NCBI GenBank assembly: GCA_017642485.1
Contig: JAGCPC010000124.1
Coordinates: forward strand, 1 to 43,057
From: Prevotella sp.
Lineage (GTDB): Bacteria > Bacteroidota > Bacteroidia > Bacteroidales > Bacteroidaceae
Length of the DNA stretch: 43,057 nt
Direction: 5' to 3'
The translations under genes and the position numbers were made by a program. This document shows positions 32,320 through 40,173 of this stretch, piece by piece; position 1 is the stretch's first letter, and the number at the start of each line of letters is the position of its first letter. The notes beneath the pieces are model-generated. The model had not been told where the DNA came from. It worked only from the letters and a program-made list of their open reading frames with translations, and did not search any database.

Positions 32320-32351
32320 CAAAAGTAACAATAATTTTTGAAACAGACAAA
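32320..32351 (-). promoter_or_regulatory. Promoter of the structured RNA/methyltransferase unit
   Basis: TACTTTTG (32320-32327), a 20-nt spacer and TTTG (32348-32351) on the minus strand. It is about 350 nt upstream of the methyltransferase ATG, so any transcript has a long leader. Confidence 0.75.
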
Positions 32352-32388
32352 AAAAAGGCAGAAAAAAGTTTTTGCGCAAAAAACTCCA

Positions 32389-32447
32389 TAACCTCCCTAT
32401 AGGGGCCTTCAGCCCTGCATTCATGCAGGTTCCCGATAGGGAGGTTA
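32389..32447 (-). terminator. Branched hairpin, probable end of the dgt/HhH transcript
   Basis: TAACCTCCCTAT (32389-32400) pairs with ATAGGGAGGTTA (32436-32447). Inside are two smaller hairpins (AGGG/CCCT and CCTGCA/TGCAGG), giving a three-way junction. On the minus strand it is followed by ATGGAGTTTTTT. It separates the HhH gene from the RNA promoter. Confidence 0.6.
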
Positions 32448-32454
32448 AGACTGC

Positions 32455-32475
32455 AGATTATAGATTATAGATTGC
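32455..32475. repeat. 7-nt tandem tract (AGATTAT, 3 units)
   Basis: AGATTAT, AGATTAT, AGATTGC in register, directly before the 22-bp array. Confidence 0.8.
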
Positions 32476-32481
32476 ATTAGA

Positions 32482-32539
32482 AAAGCATAGGGTTTGCAAT
32501 GCTAAAGCATATGGTTTAGGGGCTTAAAGCATATGGTTT
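32482..32539. repeat. Array of three 14-nt units with an exact 22-bp period
   Basis: AAAGCATAGGGTTT at 32482, then AAAGCATATGGTTT at 32504 and 32526, with 8-nt spacers. The lay-out parallels 11592-11651 with a different unit. It fills the region after the HhH gene; the rest of 31973-32583 is accounted for by the RNA, its promoter, the branched hairpin and a heptamer tract. Confidence 0.85.
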
Positions 32540-32583
32540 ATAATTCTGAAGCTATGCCAGAAGGTAGATGAAGCATAGCTACA

Positions 32584-33483
32584 TTAGTCGAAGATGAGGA
32601 AGGGGGCGAGGCGCGAGAGATTTTCCTTGGTGAATGATGGAAGGAGCGCCATGTCATCGATGGAGTGTATGGCTCCATTCAGGCGACGGTATCGGAGGAT
32701 GTCGGTTGCCTGGGTGTGGTTGATGAGCGGATGTGCCTTGAGTTGTTGCAAGGTGGAACTGTTGACATGCACGTGGGGGAAGTTCTGCGAACAGGTCATA
32801 TAGACAAGTGACGTCTCTGGGAAATTGCGTATAGCAAGGAGTTCGTCGGGCGAGGTGAATGCCTGACGACGCTGACGTAGTTCTACTATGCGACGGGCAT
32901 AATAGGAGCCGATGCCTGGTATGCGCTTGAGTGCCGTAGTGTCGGCGGTATTGATGTCGAGAGTCTCGCCAGGAGAGAGCTTTTTATTGGGGGGAGTGAT
33001 TGGGACATTAGCGTTGGCATTATGGCTATGGTTAACGTTCTCGTTATTCCTTCTAACTATCACGTCGCGTGCCATGACCTCGGGAGCTATCTTGATATAT
33101 GGTTCGAGGCGACGATAGTGCTCCAGGGTGAGTCCGTAGAGCATGGCAAAATCTTCCTTGGTGCGGTATCTGCCTCCCTTCGCGCGGTACTTATATATAT
33201 TGCGCACCTGCCAGGGTTTCAGCCCAAGGCGCAGCAGCTGTGTGCTGTCGGCGGTGTTGGGATCGAAATATGTTAGTTGATAGTTGACAGTTGACAGTTG
33301 ATAGTTGATAGATGAAGACTCACCCCCTGTCCCGCTATGAGTAGAGAGGGGAGAGTTAAGGTTAAGGTTATCGTTAAGGTTATTGTCTCCTTTCTTGAGC
33401 AGGGGAAATAATAATACCACCAATACTATTATGCTGAGAAACAGTATGGCGGCATTGCGATCTTGCTTGCGGAAAGAAAACAT
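32584..33483 (-). CDS. helix-hairpin-helix (ComEA-like) DNA-binding protein
   Basis: A 299-aa protein with an N-terminal membrane helix (AAILFLSIIVLVVLLFPLL, about 11-29) and three HhH units: about 73-132 (YFDPNTADSTQLLRLG), about 173-230 (DINTADTTALKRIPGIGSYYA) and about 240-299. This is the layout of Bacteroidota ComEA-like proteins, thought to bind DNA at the envelope. Residues about 32-72 are low complexity and come from three repeat types in a row: a GTTAAG hexamer tract, a GC-rich REP-like piece and TAGTTGA heptamers (residues 57-70). The gene follows dgt by 12 nt. Confidence 0.85.
   Translation of the reverse strand: MFSFRKQDRNAAILFLSIIVLVVLLFPLLKKGDNNLNDNLNLNSPLSTHSGTGGESSSINYQLSTVNYQLTYFDPNTADSTQLLRLGLKPWQVRNIYKYRAKGGRYRTKEDFAMLYGLTLEHYRRLEPYIKIAPEVMARDVIVRRNNENVNHSHNANANVPITPPNKKLSPGETLDINTADTTALKRIPGIGSYYARRIVELRQRRQAFTSPDELLAIRNFPETSLVYMTCSQNFPHVHVNSSTLQQLKAHPLINHTQATDILRYRRLNGAIHSIDDMALLPSFTKENLSRLAPFLIFD
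33274..33315. repeat. 7-nt tandem tract inside the HhH gene (TAGTTGA/CAGTTGA, 6 units)
   Basis: Six units in register, read in frame on the minus strand as a heptapeptide repeat (NYQLSTVNYQL). Confidence 0.95.
33355..33384. repeat. 6-nt tandem tract inside the HhH gene (GTTAAG, 5 units)
   Basis: GTTAAG, GTTAAG, GTTATC, GTTAAG, GTTATT, read on the minus strand as an Asn/Leu/Asp run (NNLNDNLNLN). A GC-rich piece (33320-33354) with CTCACCCCCTGTCCC and GAGAGGGGAGAG lies between it and the heptamers. Confidence 0.85.
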
Positions 33484-33495
33484 AGGGAGGGGGAA

Positions 33496-34902
33496 TTATA
33501 TTATCGGTAGCGAGGTGCCATTGATCTTCTGGTAGAAGTCAAGGGCGAAGACATCGGTCATGCCTGAGATGAAGTCGATGACAGCCATGACGCGTGTGGG
33601 CATATCGGGGGCGTTGATCTCATACTGGCTGCTGACACGGCGCAGGAGCTGCTGTGAGTAGAAACGGTCGGGACTGATGATGGCATCGACCATGCGCTCA
33701 AGGATGGTGCCCATGATATGGTAACCGCCGAGTTCGATGTCGAGAACGGGTTTGGAGTGGTATATCTTGCTGAGGGCTACCTTGGTACACTGTTCGTATG
33801 CCTTGCGCTGACGTTCGCCGATATGTTTTATCAGCGAACCCCTGAAGGTGCCTGCCATGATGGCTGCCTCATTGTGAAGGAAGGCTTCGACACACTCATT
33901 CTCGAGTTTGCCGATGACGCAGGCACGCATATATACCACTTGTTCGTTTTCGTCGGTGATATGCTCTGTCTCTATACGCTGCATGATGGCACGCTGCACG
34001 TCATCGTCGAAGAAGGCGAGGAGCAGGTCACGCGTCTCCTCATAGCTGAGCAACTTGAGTTTGTGGGCATCCTCGATATCCATGACCTCATAGCATATAT
34101 CATCTGCCGCCTCTACGAGATATACCAGGGGATGGCGGGGGTAGGTTTGAGGTTTGAGATTTGAGGTTTGAGGTTTGAGCTGTGAACTGTGCTCTGTGAA
34201 CTGTGAACTGGCTGTAATGCCCAGCTCTGATGCTATCTTATGGTAGGTGGGGGCTTCGGAGGTGAAGAAGCCGAACTTCTCCTTGCCGACATAGGGGATG
34301 GCCGTGGAGGGGTATGGATACTTGACGATGGAGGCGAGGGTGCTATATGTCATAGCGAAGCCTCCTTCGCGTCGGCCCGAGAAACGGTGGGTGAGAATGC
34401 GGAAGGCATTGGCATTGCCCTCGAAGTGTATGAGGTCGCTCCACACATCGTCGGGGAGCTTGTCACGGAGTACAGAGCCTGCTCCCTCTGAGAAGAATGT
34501 CTGTATCGCCTTCTCGCCGGAGTGACCGAAGGGTGGGTTGCCAAGGTCGTGTGCCAGACAGGCGCTGGAGACGATGGTACCGAGTTCCTCAACGAGCGAA
34601 CCAGCAAGTGCGGGGTTGCGGCGTATGACATCGCGTGCCACGTCGCTGCCTAACGACATGCCGACACTCGCTACCTCGAGAGAGTGCGTGAGACGGTTGT
34701 GAACGAAGATGGAGCCTGGGAGTGGAAACACCTGCGTCTTATTCTGCAAACGACGGAAGGGAGCCGAGAATATCAAGCGGTCGTAATCGCGCTTAAACTC
34801 AGAACGCTCATCATGACGCTCTGCGTGGTGCAGTTCCTGCCCCAGACGTTTGTTGCTTATGAGGTGTTGCCAGTCCAAAATTGGAAATTTTGCTTGAACC
34901 AA
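33496..34902 (-). CDS. dgt: deoxyguanosinetriphosphate triphosphohydrolase (dGTPase)
   Basis: An HD-superfamily enzyme that hydrolyses dGTP to deoxyguanosine and triphosphate. Family blocks are FKRDYDRLIFSAPFRRLQNKTQV, HNRLTHSLEVASVG (first metal His) and CLAHDLGNPPFGHSGE (the HD pair), then RHPLVYLVEAADDICY. At 468 aa it is long; residues about 231-253 (SSQFTEHSSQLKPQTSNLKP) are encoded by a heptamer tract placed just before RHPLVY. There is no ATG: the frame starts at TTG 34902, or more likely TTG 34878 (DWQHLISNKRLGQE), 8-32 nt after ftsZ. Confidence 0.93.
   Translation of the reverse strand: MVQAKFPILDWQHLISNKRLGQELHHAERHDERSEFKRDYDRLIFSAPFRRLQNKTQVFPLPGSIFVHNRLTHSLEVASVGMSLGSDVARDVIRRNPALAGSLVEELGTIVSSACLAHDLGNPPFGHSGEKAIQTFFSEGAGSVLRDKLPDDVWSDLIHFEGNANAFRILTHRFSGRREGGFAMTYSTLASIVKYPYPSTAIPYVGKEKFGFFTSEAPTYHKIASELGITASSQFTEHSSQLKPQTSNLKPQTYPRHPLVYLVEAADDICYEVMDIEDAHKLKLLSYEETRDLLLAFFDDDVQRAIMQRIETEHITDENEQVVYMRACVIGKLENECVEAFLHNEAAIMAGTFRGSLIKHIGERQRKAYEQCTKVALSKIYHSKPVLDIELGGYHIMGTILERMVDAIISPDRFYSQQLLRRVSSQYEINAPDMPTRVMAVIDFISGMTDVFALDFYQKINGTSLPII
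34144..34213. repeat. 7-nt tandem tract inside dgt (GGTTTGA then ACTGTGA, 10 units)
   Basis: Five GGTTTGA-type units switch without losing register to five CTGTGA-type units. Two unit families found separately elsewhere are joined here, inside a coding frame. Confidence 0.95.
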
Positions 34903-34910
34903 CTCGCGTC

Positions 34911-36269
34911 CTACGCGAAACTGATGACTCCCTCTACAGGGTCGGAGGGAGAGGTGGTATCAGTTGTCGCTGCTGGTTCCTCGGGTTTCTTATATGTCAC
35001 TGAGAGGTGGTTGAGGTGCTCAAGCTGCTGACGGGTACGTCCGTAGGTGGTGTTGTTCTCGACGGCGAGGATGAGGTCTTCGTTGTCGAGGTCCTCAGCC
35101 TTGAAGAGGTAACAGTTGGCACGGCGCTTAGCTGGGTGGTTGGTACCGTCGGCACCGTAGTAGCGTCCCATGCGCTCACGGTCCATGCGCTCCTTCTCTT
35201 CCTTCTCTGCGAGGCGTGCCATATCCTCTGCGGTACGCTTCTGCTGACGTTTCTTGAGTTCGTCATCAATATCGGCAAGTCCGAAACCTGTAGCGAGGAT
35301 GGTGACCTTGACCTTGTCGCCCAGCGATGGGTCGTTGGCTATACCCCACTTGAGTTCGAAGTTATTGAACTTCTCCATGAAGTCGTTGATCTCGTTCATC
35401 TCATCCATCATGAGGCCCTTGTGGTTGGCATCATCGGCATGAGTGACAGAGAGGAGTATCTTCTGTGCGTTGAAGACGTCATTGTCATTGAGCAGAGGTG
35501 AGTTGAGAGCATCAGCGATAGCCTGCTTGACACGTCCGTCGCCCTCGCCGTAGCCTGTTGACATGATGGCTACGCCACCATCCTTGAGCACTGTCTTGAC
35601 ATCGTTGAAGTCGAGGTTGATCTTTCCGTGGACGGTGATAATCTCGGCGATAGACTTTGCTGCCACTGACAGTGTGTCGTCGGCCTTGGCAAAAGCCTCA
35701 TTGACAGAGAGGTCGGAGTATATCTGGCGCAGGCGCTCATTATTGATGACAAGGAGGGCATCGACATTCTTTGCCATCTCCTCCACTCCATCGAGTGCCT
35801 GGTTGATCTTCTTCATACCCTCAAACTTGAACGGTATGGTGACGATACCCACGGTGAGTATGTCCATGGCCTTTGACTCGCGAGCTATGATAGGTGCAGC
35901 ACCAGTGCCTGTGCCACCACCCATGCCGGCGGTAATGAAGGTCATCTTGGTGCCGTCATTGAGCATACGGCGTACATCCTCTATGCTCTCCTCGGCAGCT
36001 TCGCGTGCTTTCTCGGGACGGTTGCCTGCACCCAATCCCTCACTGCCGAGCTGCAGGTGAACAGGTATGGGTGAGTCATTGAGTGCCTGGGCATCGGTAT
36101 TGCAGAGCACGAACGACACGTCGTGTATGCCCTCGCGATACATGTGGTTGACAGCGTTGCCACCGCCACCGCCTACGCCGATGACCTTGATGATACTATT
36201 TTCCTGTGCTGCTGGAAAGACGTCCAGTATAGTATTGTTGTTGTTGCTATTGGTTTCGAAGTCTAACAT
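34911..36269 (-). CDS. ftsZ: cell division GTPase FtsZ
   Basis: The tubulin homologue that forms the division ring. The 452-aa protein has the N-terminal nucleotide fold (IKVIGVGGGGGNAVNHM), the signature GGGTGTG at 117-123 and the T7-type LDFNDVKTVLKDGG near 220. The C-terminal domain runs to about residue 335. An unusual charged tail follows (KKRQQKRTAEDMARLAEKEEKERMDRERMG), then an end without the proteobacterial-type DIPxFLR peptide (last residues PSDPVEGVISFA). It follows ftsA across a heptamer tract and precedes dgt. An independent promoter is not evident. Confidence 0.98.
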   Translation of the reverse strand: MLDFETNSNNNNTILDVFPAAQENSIIKVIGVGGGGGNAVNHMYREGIHDVSFVLCNTDAQALNDSPIPVHLQLGSEGLGAGNRPEKAREAAEESIEDVRRMLNDGTKMTFITAGMGGGTGTGAAPIIARESKAMDILTVGIVTIPFKFEGMKKINQALDGVEEMAKNVDALLVINNERLRQIYSDLSVNEAFAKADDTLSVAAKSIAEIITVHGKINLDFNDVKTVLKDGGVAIMSTGYGEGDGRVKQAIADALNSPLLNDNDVFNAQKILLSVTHADDANHKGLMMDEMNEINDFMEKFNNFELKWGIANDPSLGDKVKVTILATGFGLADIDDELKKRQQKRTAEDMARLAEKEEKERMDRERMGRYYGADGTNHPAKRRANCYLFKAEDLDNEDLILAVENNTTYGRTRQQLEHLNHLSVTYKKPEEPAATTDTTSPSDPVEGVISFA

Positions 36270-36276
36270 CTGTTAC

Positions 36277-36311
36277 GAATTGAGGTTTGAGAATTGAGGT
36301 TTGAGGTGTAA
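36277..36311. repeat. 7-nt tandem tract (GAATTGA/GGTTTGA, 5 units)
   Basis: GAATTGA and GGTTTGA alternate, then GGTGTAA, in the ftsA-ftsZ gap. Confidence 0.92.
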
Positions 36312-36315
36312 CTAA

Positions 36316-37785
36316 TTATTCTTCTGCTTCGGTGAATGAGCCGAGCCACTTGGCGAGTTTTGAACCCCAGCTTGGTTTCTTGTTGGCCTCTGCCTCACGA
36401 CGCTGGCGCTCCTCCTCCTCGAGACGTTTCTGCTCTGCCTCCTGTGCAGCCTTTTCGGCAGCCGCCCTCTTGGCAGCCTCTATCTCGGCCATTGTCTGCA
36501 CGGCACCAGGAGGAAGGGTGTTGGGGTCGCGTGGCTGTATGGGTTCGCCACCTGCTGATGGTGCCACGGGTGCTGTCGCCCCTGCTGCTGCAGGTGCTGT
36601 GCCTGCCTCGAAGAGGTTTTGTGACTTCTGCTCCTCAGGCATCCAACAGTTTTGGTCACCCTTGGCGAGCAGTCCCAGCACGGTATTCATCGTGCCGTCG
36701 TGGGCAGTGATGGCAGGATTAGAAGAACTTATGGTGTAGGTGACAGACTTGGCGATGCGTATCTTCTCCACACCGGTCTGCTTAGCAAATGCCACGTCGA
36801 TATTCTTGAGGTTGGAACCGCCACCGGTGAGCACTATGCCACCGAGGAGTTTGTCCTGATACTCCTGTGACACCTGGTTCCATACATTGGCGATAATCTC
36901 CTGCACACGAGCCTCGACGATGTCGATGAAGCGTGGGCTATCCACCTTGCGCTCATAGTCGAGGTCATACTTGAGTGTGGGGTCGATGTCGGCCTGCTCG
37001 GTATAGGCTGATGCATAGCGTAGCTTCATACGCTCTGCCTCTTGTTCCTCTACCTGCAGTGAGCAGATGTCTTTCGTGATATTGTTGGCACCGAGGGGTA
37101 TCACGGCGAGGTGGCGTATGATATTCTTATAGAAGACCATCACGGTAGTGGTGTCGGCACCGAGATCGACGAGTACGCAGCCGCTGCGCTTCTCCATCGG
37201 TGTGAGTACTGCATCGGCGAGTGCGAATGGTGCCAGATATACCTCAGCAATCTTCACGTCGGCCTTTTCAAAGCATGAGTTGAGCCACTGATAGTGACGC
37301 TTGCGCTGGAGGATATTGAGGAAGTTGCCCTCAAGACGCTGACACTGTATGCCCACGGGGTCTATCTGCAACAAGTTATCGGCACGATACTCCTGCACCT
37401 CCACGTCGAGTATCTCCTGCTCGGGATAGTCCATGGAACGGTTTTGGTCCATCATATCGACGATGAGCTGCTGTGTCACTGGCATGTCATCAGCCACCTC
37501 CTTGGTGATGGTATTGAGGTCGGAGTGGATAGACTGTCCTCCCACACCGATATATACGTGCTTGATGCCCGACTTGAGCTGTGAGCGCAGTCGCTGTACG
37601 ACATTGATGATGCACTGTATGGTCTTGTCGGTATTATATACGACACCCTTACGTATGCACTGGTCAGCATTTTCGGTCACTACGGCAAGCACGTCAATGC
37701 GTCCGTCGGACTTCTTCTGACCGGCGATACCTCTGATTTTTGTGGAGCCAAGTTCGATGGCTACGATAAAATTCCTTGCTGGCAT
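36316..37785 (-). CDS. ftsA: cell division protein FtsA
   Basis: An actin-like ATPase that ties FtsZ to the membrane. The 489-aa protein shows the phosphate loops (VAIELGSTKIRGIAG, CVLVDLGADTTTV, GIVLTGGGSNLKNID) and the FtsA 1C subdomain (about 85-165). After about residue 390 comes a low-complexity Ala/Pro/Glu region (GTAPAAAGATAPVAPSAGG, then AEKAAQEAEQKRLEEEERQRREAE). A C-terminal amphipathic helix (KPSWGSKLAKWLGSF) is the expected membrane-targeting sequence. A weak promoter-like TAATTTTG lies upstream at 37835-37842. Confidence 0.97.
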   Translation of the reverse strand: MPARNFIVAIELGSTKIRGIAGQKKSDGRIDVLAVVTENADQCIRKGVVYNTDKTIQCIINVVQRLRSQLKSGIKHVYIGVGGQSIHSDLNTITKEVADDMPVTQQLIVDMMDQNRSMDYPEQEILDVEVQEYRADNLLQIDPVGIQCQRLEGNFLNILQRKRHYQWLNSCFEKADVKIAEVYLAPFALADAVLTPMEKRSGCVLVDLGADTTTVMVFYKNIIRHLAVIPLGANNITKDICSLQVEEQEAERMKLRYASAYTEQADIDPTLKYDLDYERKVDSPRFIDIVEARVQEIIANVWNQVSQEYQDKLLGGIVLTGGGSNLKNIDVAFAKQTGVEKIRIAKSVTYTISSSNPAITAHDGTMNTVLGLLAKGDQNCWMPEEQKSQNLFEAGTAPAAAGATAPVAPSAGGEPIQPRDPNTLPPGAVQTMAEIEAAKRAAAEKAAQEAEQKRLEEEERQRREAEANKKPSWGSKLAKWLGSFTEAEE

Positions 37786-37834
37786 ATTGTATTTTAGTTC
37801 AAGAGTTCAAAGATGGTGGGTTGTAATATAATTA

Positions 37835-37842
37835 CAAAATTA
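37835..37842 (-). promoter_or_regulatory. Possible internal promoter (-7 box) for ftsA-ftsZ
   Basis: TAATTTTG on the minus strand in the 106-nt ftsQ-ftsA gap, without a clear -33 TTTG. The gap is the longest inside the cluster. Confidence 0.4.
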
Positions 37843-37891
37843 CAGAAATTCTGACGTTCGAATACTCTGTTATAACGATTTTTAAGATTGT

Positions 37892-38686
37892 TTATTCTCT
37901 TTTACGACATACTATCTGATTGGTGTATTCCAAAGAGATGTAGTCGTACTTATTCCACCCAGCATGGGAGAGCCCATAGCGATAGAATAGTTCGAGGCGC
38001 TTGAGTTGATTATTGACATACTCTGTGATACCCTCCCTGCGCTTGGCATCATTAGATGCAAGGGGCAGTGGGCCGATGTTTATGATATGGTCACCTACGC
38101 GGGGCACAAGTTCTACGGAGAGGTCGCTGAGGATATTGATCTGCTCTATCTGATTACGCCATAGGTCGTCGGCCATGATGGCATCGGCGAGGGGGGCGAC
38201 ATAGCGATTGGCATAAGTCCTGCTGACATCGCCAGTGACGATGATCATGTCGCTGGTATATTGCGAGTTGGGCATCACGCCGCCATTGGCATCGACGTAG
38301 TAGTCCTCACCCTTGTTGCTCTTCACGCGTGCTACAGGGATATTTTGCGTGATGGAGATAAAGACGTGTCCCTCGGTGGTGACATAGCACTGCGCCGTCT
38401 TGACAAACGGCATGCCCACCAGTTGGTCTTCTATCTTACGGGGATTGATATCAGCGACACTCTTGCTGATGGGGTACATCCCCTTCTTGACGAGGAGTGT
38501 CTTTACCTCGTCGGAGTTGAGGAAACCGTTTACCTTGTCATCAGCGATATTGATAACCACCTTGGTGCACTGCTGCGACGTGTCGGCAGGTTTGTGCCAT
38601 GAGGTGAATGTCATGAAGAGATAGCATCCGATGATGGCATCGATGCAGACGAGGAGTGTCTTCTTTATGTTGATGTTTAATTTCAT
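37892..38686 (-). CDS. ftsQ: cell division protein FtsQ
   Basis: A bitopic membrane protein of the divisome (FtsQ-FtsB-FtsL group). From the ATG at 38686, 2 nt after the murC stop, the product is 264 aa. A short cytoplasmic tail (MKLNINIKK) precedes one transmembrane helix (TLLVCIDAIIGCYLFMTF). A POTRA-like domain follows (KVNGFLNSDEVKTLLVKKGMYP), then the FtsQ beta domain (FVKTAQCYVTTEGHVFISITQNIPVARV). A GTG at 38698 overlaps murC and is the less likely start. FtsQ diverges strongly among phyla, so the call rests on architecture and position between murC and ftsA. Confidence 0.92.
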   Translation of the reverse strand: MKLNINIKKTLLVCIDAIIGCYLFMTFTSWHKPADTSQQCTKVVINIADDKVNGFLNSDEVKTLLVKKGMYPISKSVADINPRKIEDQLVGMPFVKTAQCYVTTEGHVFISITQNIPVARVKSNKGEDYYVDANGGVMPNSQYTSDMIIVTGDVSRTYANRYVAPLADAIMADDLWRNQIEQINILSDLSVELVPRVGDHIINIGPLPLASNDAKRREGITEYVNNQLKRLELFYRYGLSHAGWNKYDYISLEYTNQIVCRKRE

Positions 38687-38687
38687 A

Positions 38688-40058
38688 TTACTGGGCACCC
38701 TTTCCTTTAATTATCTCAGCTATTTGGGGTACGTAATTGTCGAGGTCACCGGCACCGAGGATGATGAGGACGTCGAAGTCACGAGAGCGAACGAGGTCGA
38801 GGACCTCCTCCTTGTGTATCATCGACTTCTCCACGCCAGGTGCGAGACGGTCGTATATGAGTCGGGAGGTGACACCTGGTATGGGTTGCTCGCGAGCGGG
38901 ATAGATGTCGCAGAGTATCACCTCATCGAGTTGTGACAGTGCATCGGCAAAGTCAGCATAGAAGTCGCGAGTGCGGGTATAGAGATGAGGTTGGAATATC
39001 GCAGTGATATGACGGTCATGATACACCTCCCTCATGCTCTTGGCGCTCTGGTATATCTCCTTGGGATGGTGGGCATAATCGGAGAGTACCACATGGCTGT
39101 CGGTACGTAGCGCAAAGTCGAAGCGACGGTCCACGCCAGCGTATGTCTCCATGCCACGTCGCAGTTCGTCGGGGGTACAGCCGTTGAGCTGTGCCATAGC
39201 CATAGCGCCTATACCATTATCGATATTGATAGGAACGGGTTGTCCCAGGCTGATACCTCTGACGCTCTCTATGGGCGATATGAAGTCAAAGGTTATCTCA
39301 CCCTTCTCAATCTTGATATTCTCGGCATGGAAGTCGCCATCGTCGATGCCGTAGGTGTAGGTGCGCACACCGTCCTGCACGTCGGCCTGCATCTCGAGTC
39401 CTGTATGGATAATCAGTGCTCCGCCAGGCTGTATCAGCGTGGTGTAATGACGGAACGACTCGAGATATGCCTCCTTGGTGCCGTAGATATCGAGGTGGTC
39501 GGGGTCAGAACTGGTGATGACAGTCATCCACGGACGCAGCCAGTGGAAACTGCGGTCAAACTCATCAGCCTCGATCACAACGTAGTCAGAGGAGTCGGAG
39601 AGTATATAGTTAGTACCGTAATTCTTGGATATGCCGCCGAGGAAAGCGTTGCAGTCCTTGGACGACTGGTGCATGATGTGAGCACACATGGTAGAGGTGG
39701 TCGTCTTGCCGTGGGTACCTGCCACGCAGAGACCCTTATGCTCCTTGGTCAGCGTGCCCAGTACCTGTGCACGTTTCTGTATGTCGAAACCGCCATTGCG
39801 GAAGAACTGCAGTTCCTTGTGTTCGGCAGGTATGGCGGGAGTATATACCACCAACGTCTCCTTCGGATCACGACAAGCCTGGGGTATCTTCTCTGCATCC
39901 TCATCATAGTGTATGAGCATACCCTCCTGCTCCAGTGCCTCTGTAAGTTTTGAGGGGGTCTTGTCGTAACCTCCTACCACCAAACCCTGACGAAGAAAAT
40001 AACGTGCTATGGCACTCATGCCTATGCCACCTGCACCTACGAAATATACTGCGTTCAT
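38688..40058 (-). CDS. murC: UDP-N-acetylmuramate--L-alanine ligase
   Basis: The cytoplasmic ATP-dependent ligase adds L-alanine to UDP-MurNAc, the first residue of the peptidoglycan stem peptide. The 456-aa protein has the Rossmann start YFVGAGGIGMSAIARYF, the ATP loop GTHGKTTTSTMCAHI near 115-129, the central EADEFDRSFHWLRP, and DYAHHPKEI. All three Mur-ligase domains are present. It lies between murG and ftsQ in the standard order; a heptamer-rich gap of 101 nt separates it from murG. Confidence 0.98.
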   Translation of the reverse strand: MNAVYFVGAGGIGMSAIARYFLRQGLVVGGYDKTPSKLTEALEQEGMLIHYDEDAEKIPQACRDPKETLVVYTPAIPAEHKELQFFRNGGFDIQKRAQVLGTLTKEHKGLCVAGTHGKTTTSTMCAHIMHQSSKDCNAFLGGISKNYGTNYILSDSSDYVVIEADEFDRSFHWLRPWMTVITSSDPDHLDIYGTKEAYLESFRHYTTLIQPGGALIIHTGLEMQADVQDGVRTYTYGIDDGDFHAENIKIEKGEITFDFISPIESVRGISLGQPVPINIDNGIGAMAMAQLNGCTPDELRRGMETYAGVDRRFDFALRTDSHVVLSDYAHHPKEIYQSAKSMREVYHDRHITAIFQPHLYTRTRDFYADFADALSQLDEVILCDIYPAREQPIPGVTSRLIYDRLAPGVEKSMIHKEEVLDLVRSRDFDVLIILGAGDLDNYVPQIAEIIKGKGAQ

Positions 40059-40063
40059 TTTGT

Positions 40064-40098
40064 TAGTTGATAGTTGACAGTTGATAGTTGATAATTAT
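40064..40098. repeat. 7-nt tandem tract (TAGTTGA/CAGTTGA, 5 units)
   Basis: TAGTTGA, TAGTTGA, CAGTTGA, TAGTTGA, TAATTAT in the murG-murC gap, the same unit family as inside the HhH gene at 33274-33315. Confidence 0.93.
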
Positions 40099-40124
40099 TC
40101 GCTGAAGCTCATCACTTCGTGTGC

Positions 40125-40173
40125 CTAATTACTAATTACTAATTACTAATTCCTAATTACTAATTCCTAATTA
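40125..40173. repeat. 7-nt tandem tract (CTAATTA/CTAATTC, 7 units)
   Basis: Seven units in perfect register. The murG stop codon and the residues LIRN are written in this tract. Confidence 0.95.

Noticed and set aside
8655..32583. Insertion sequence or prophage
   Set aside because: No transposase, integrase or phage structural gene is visible in any frame.
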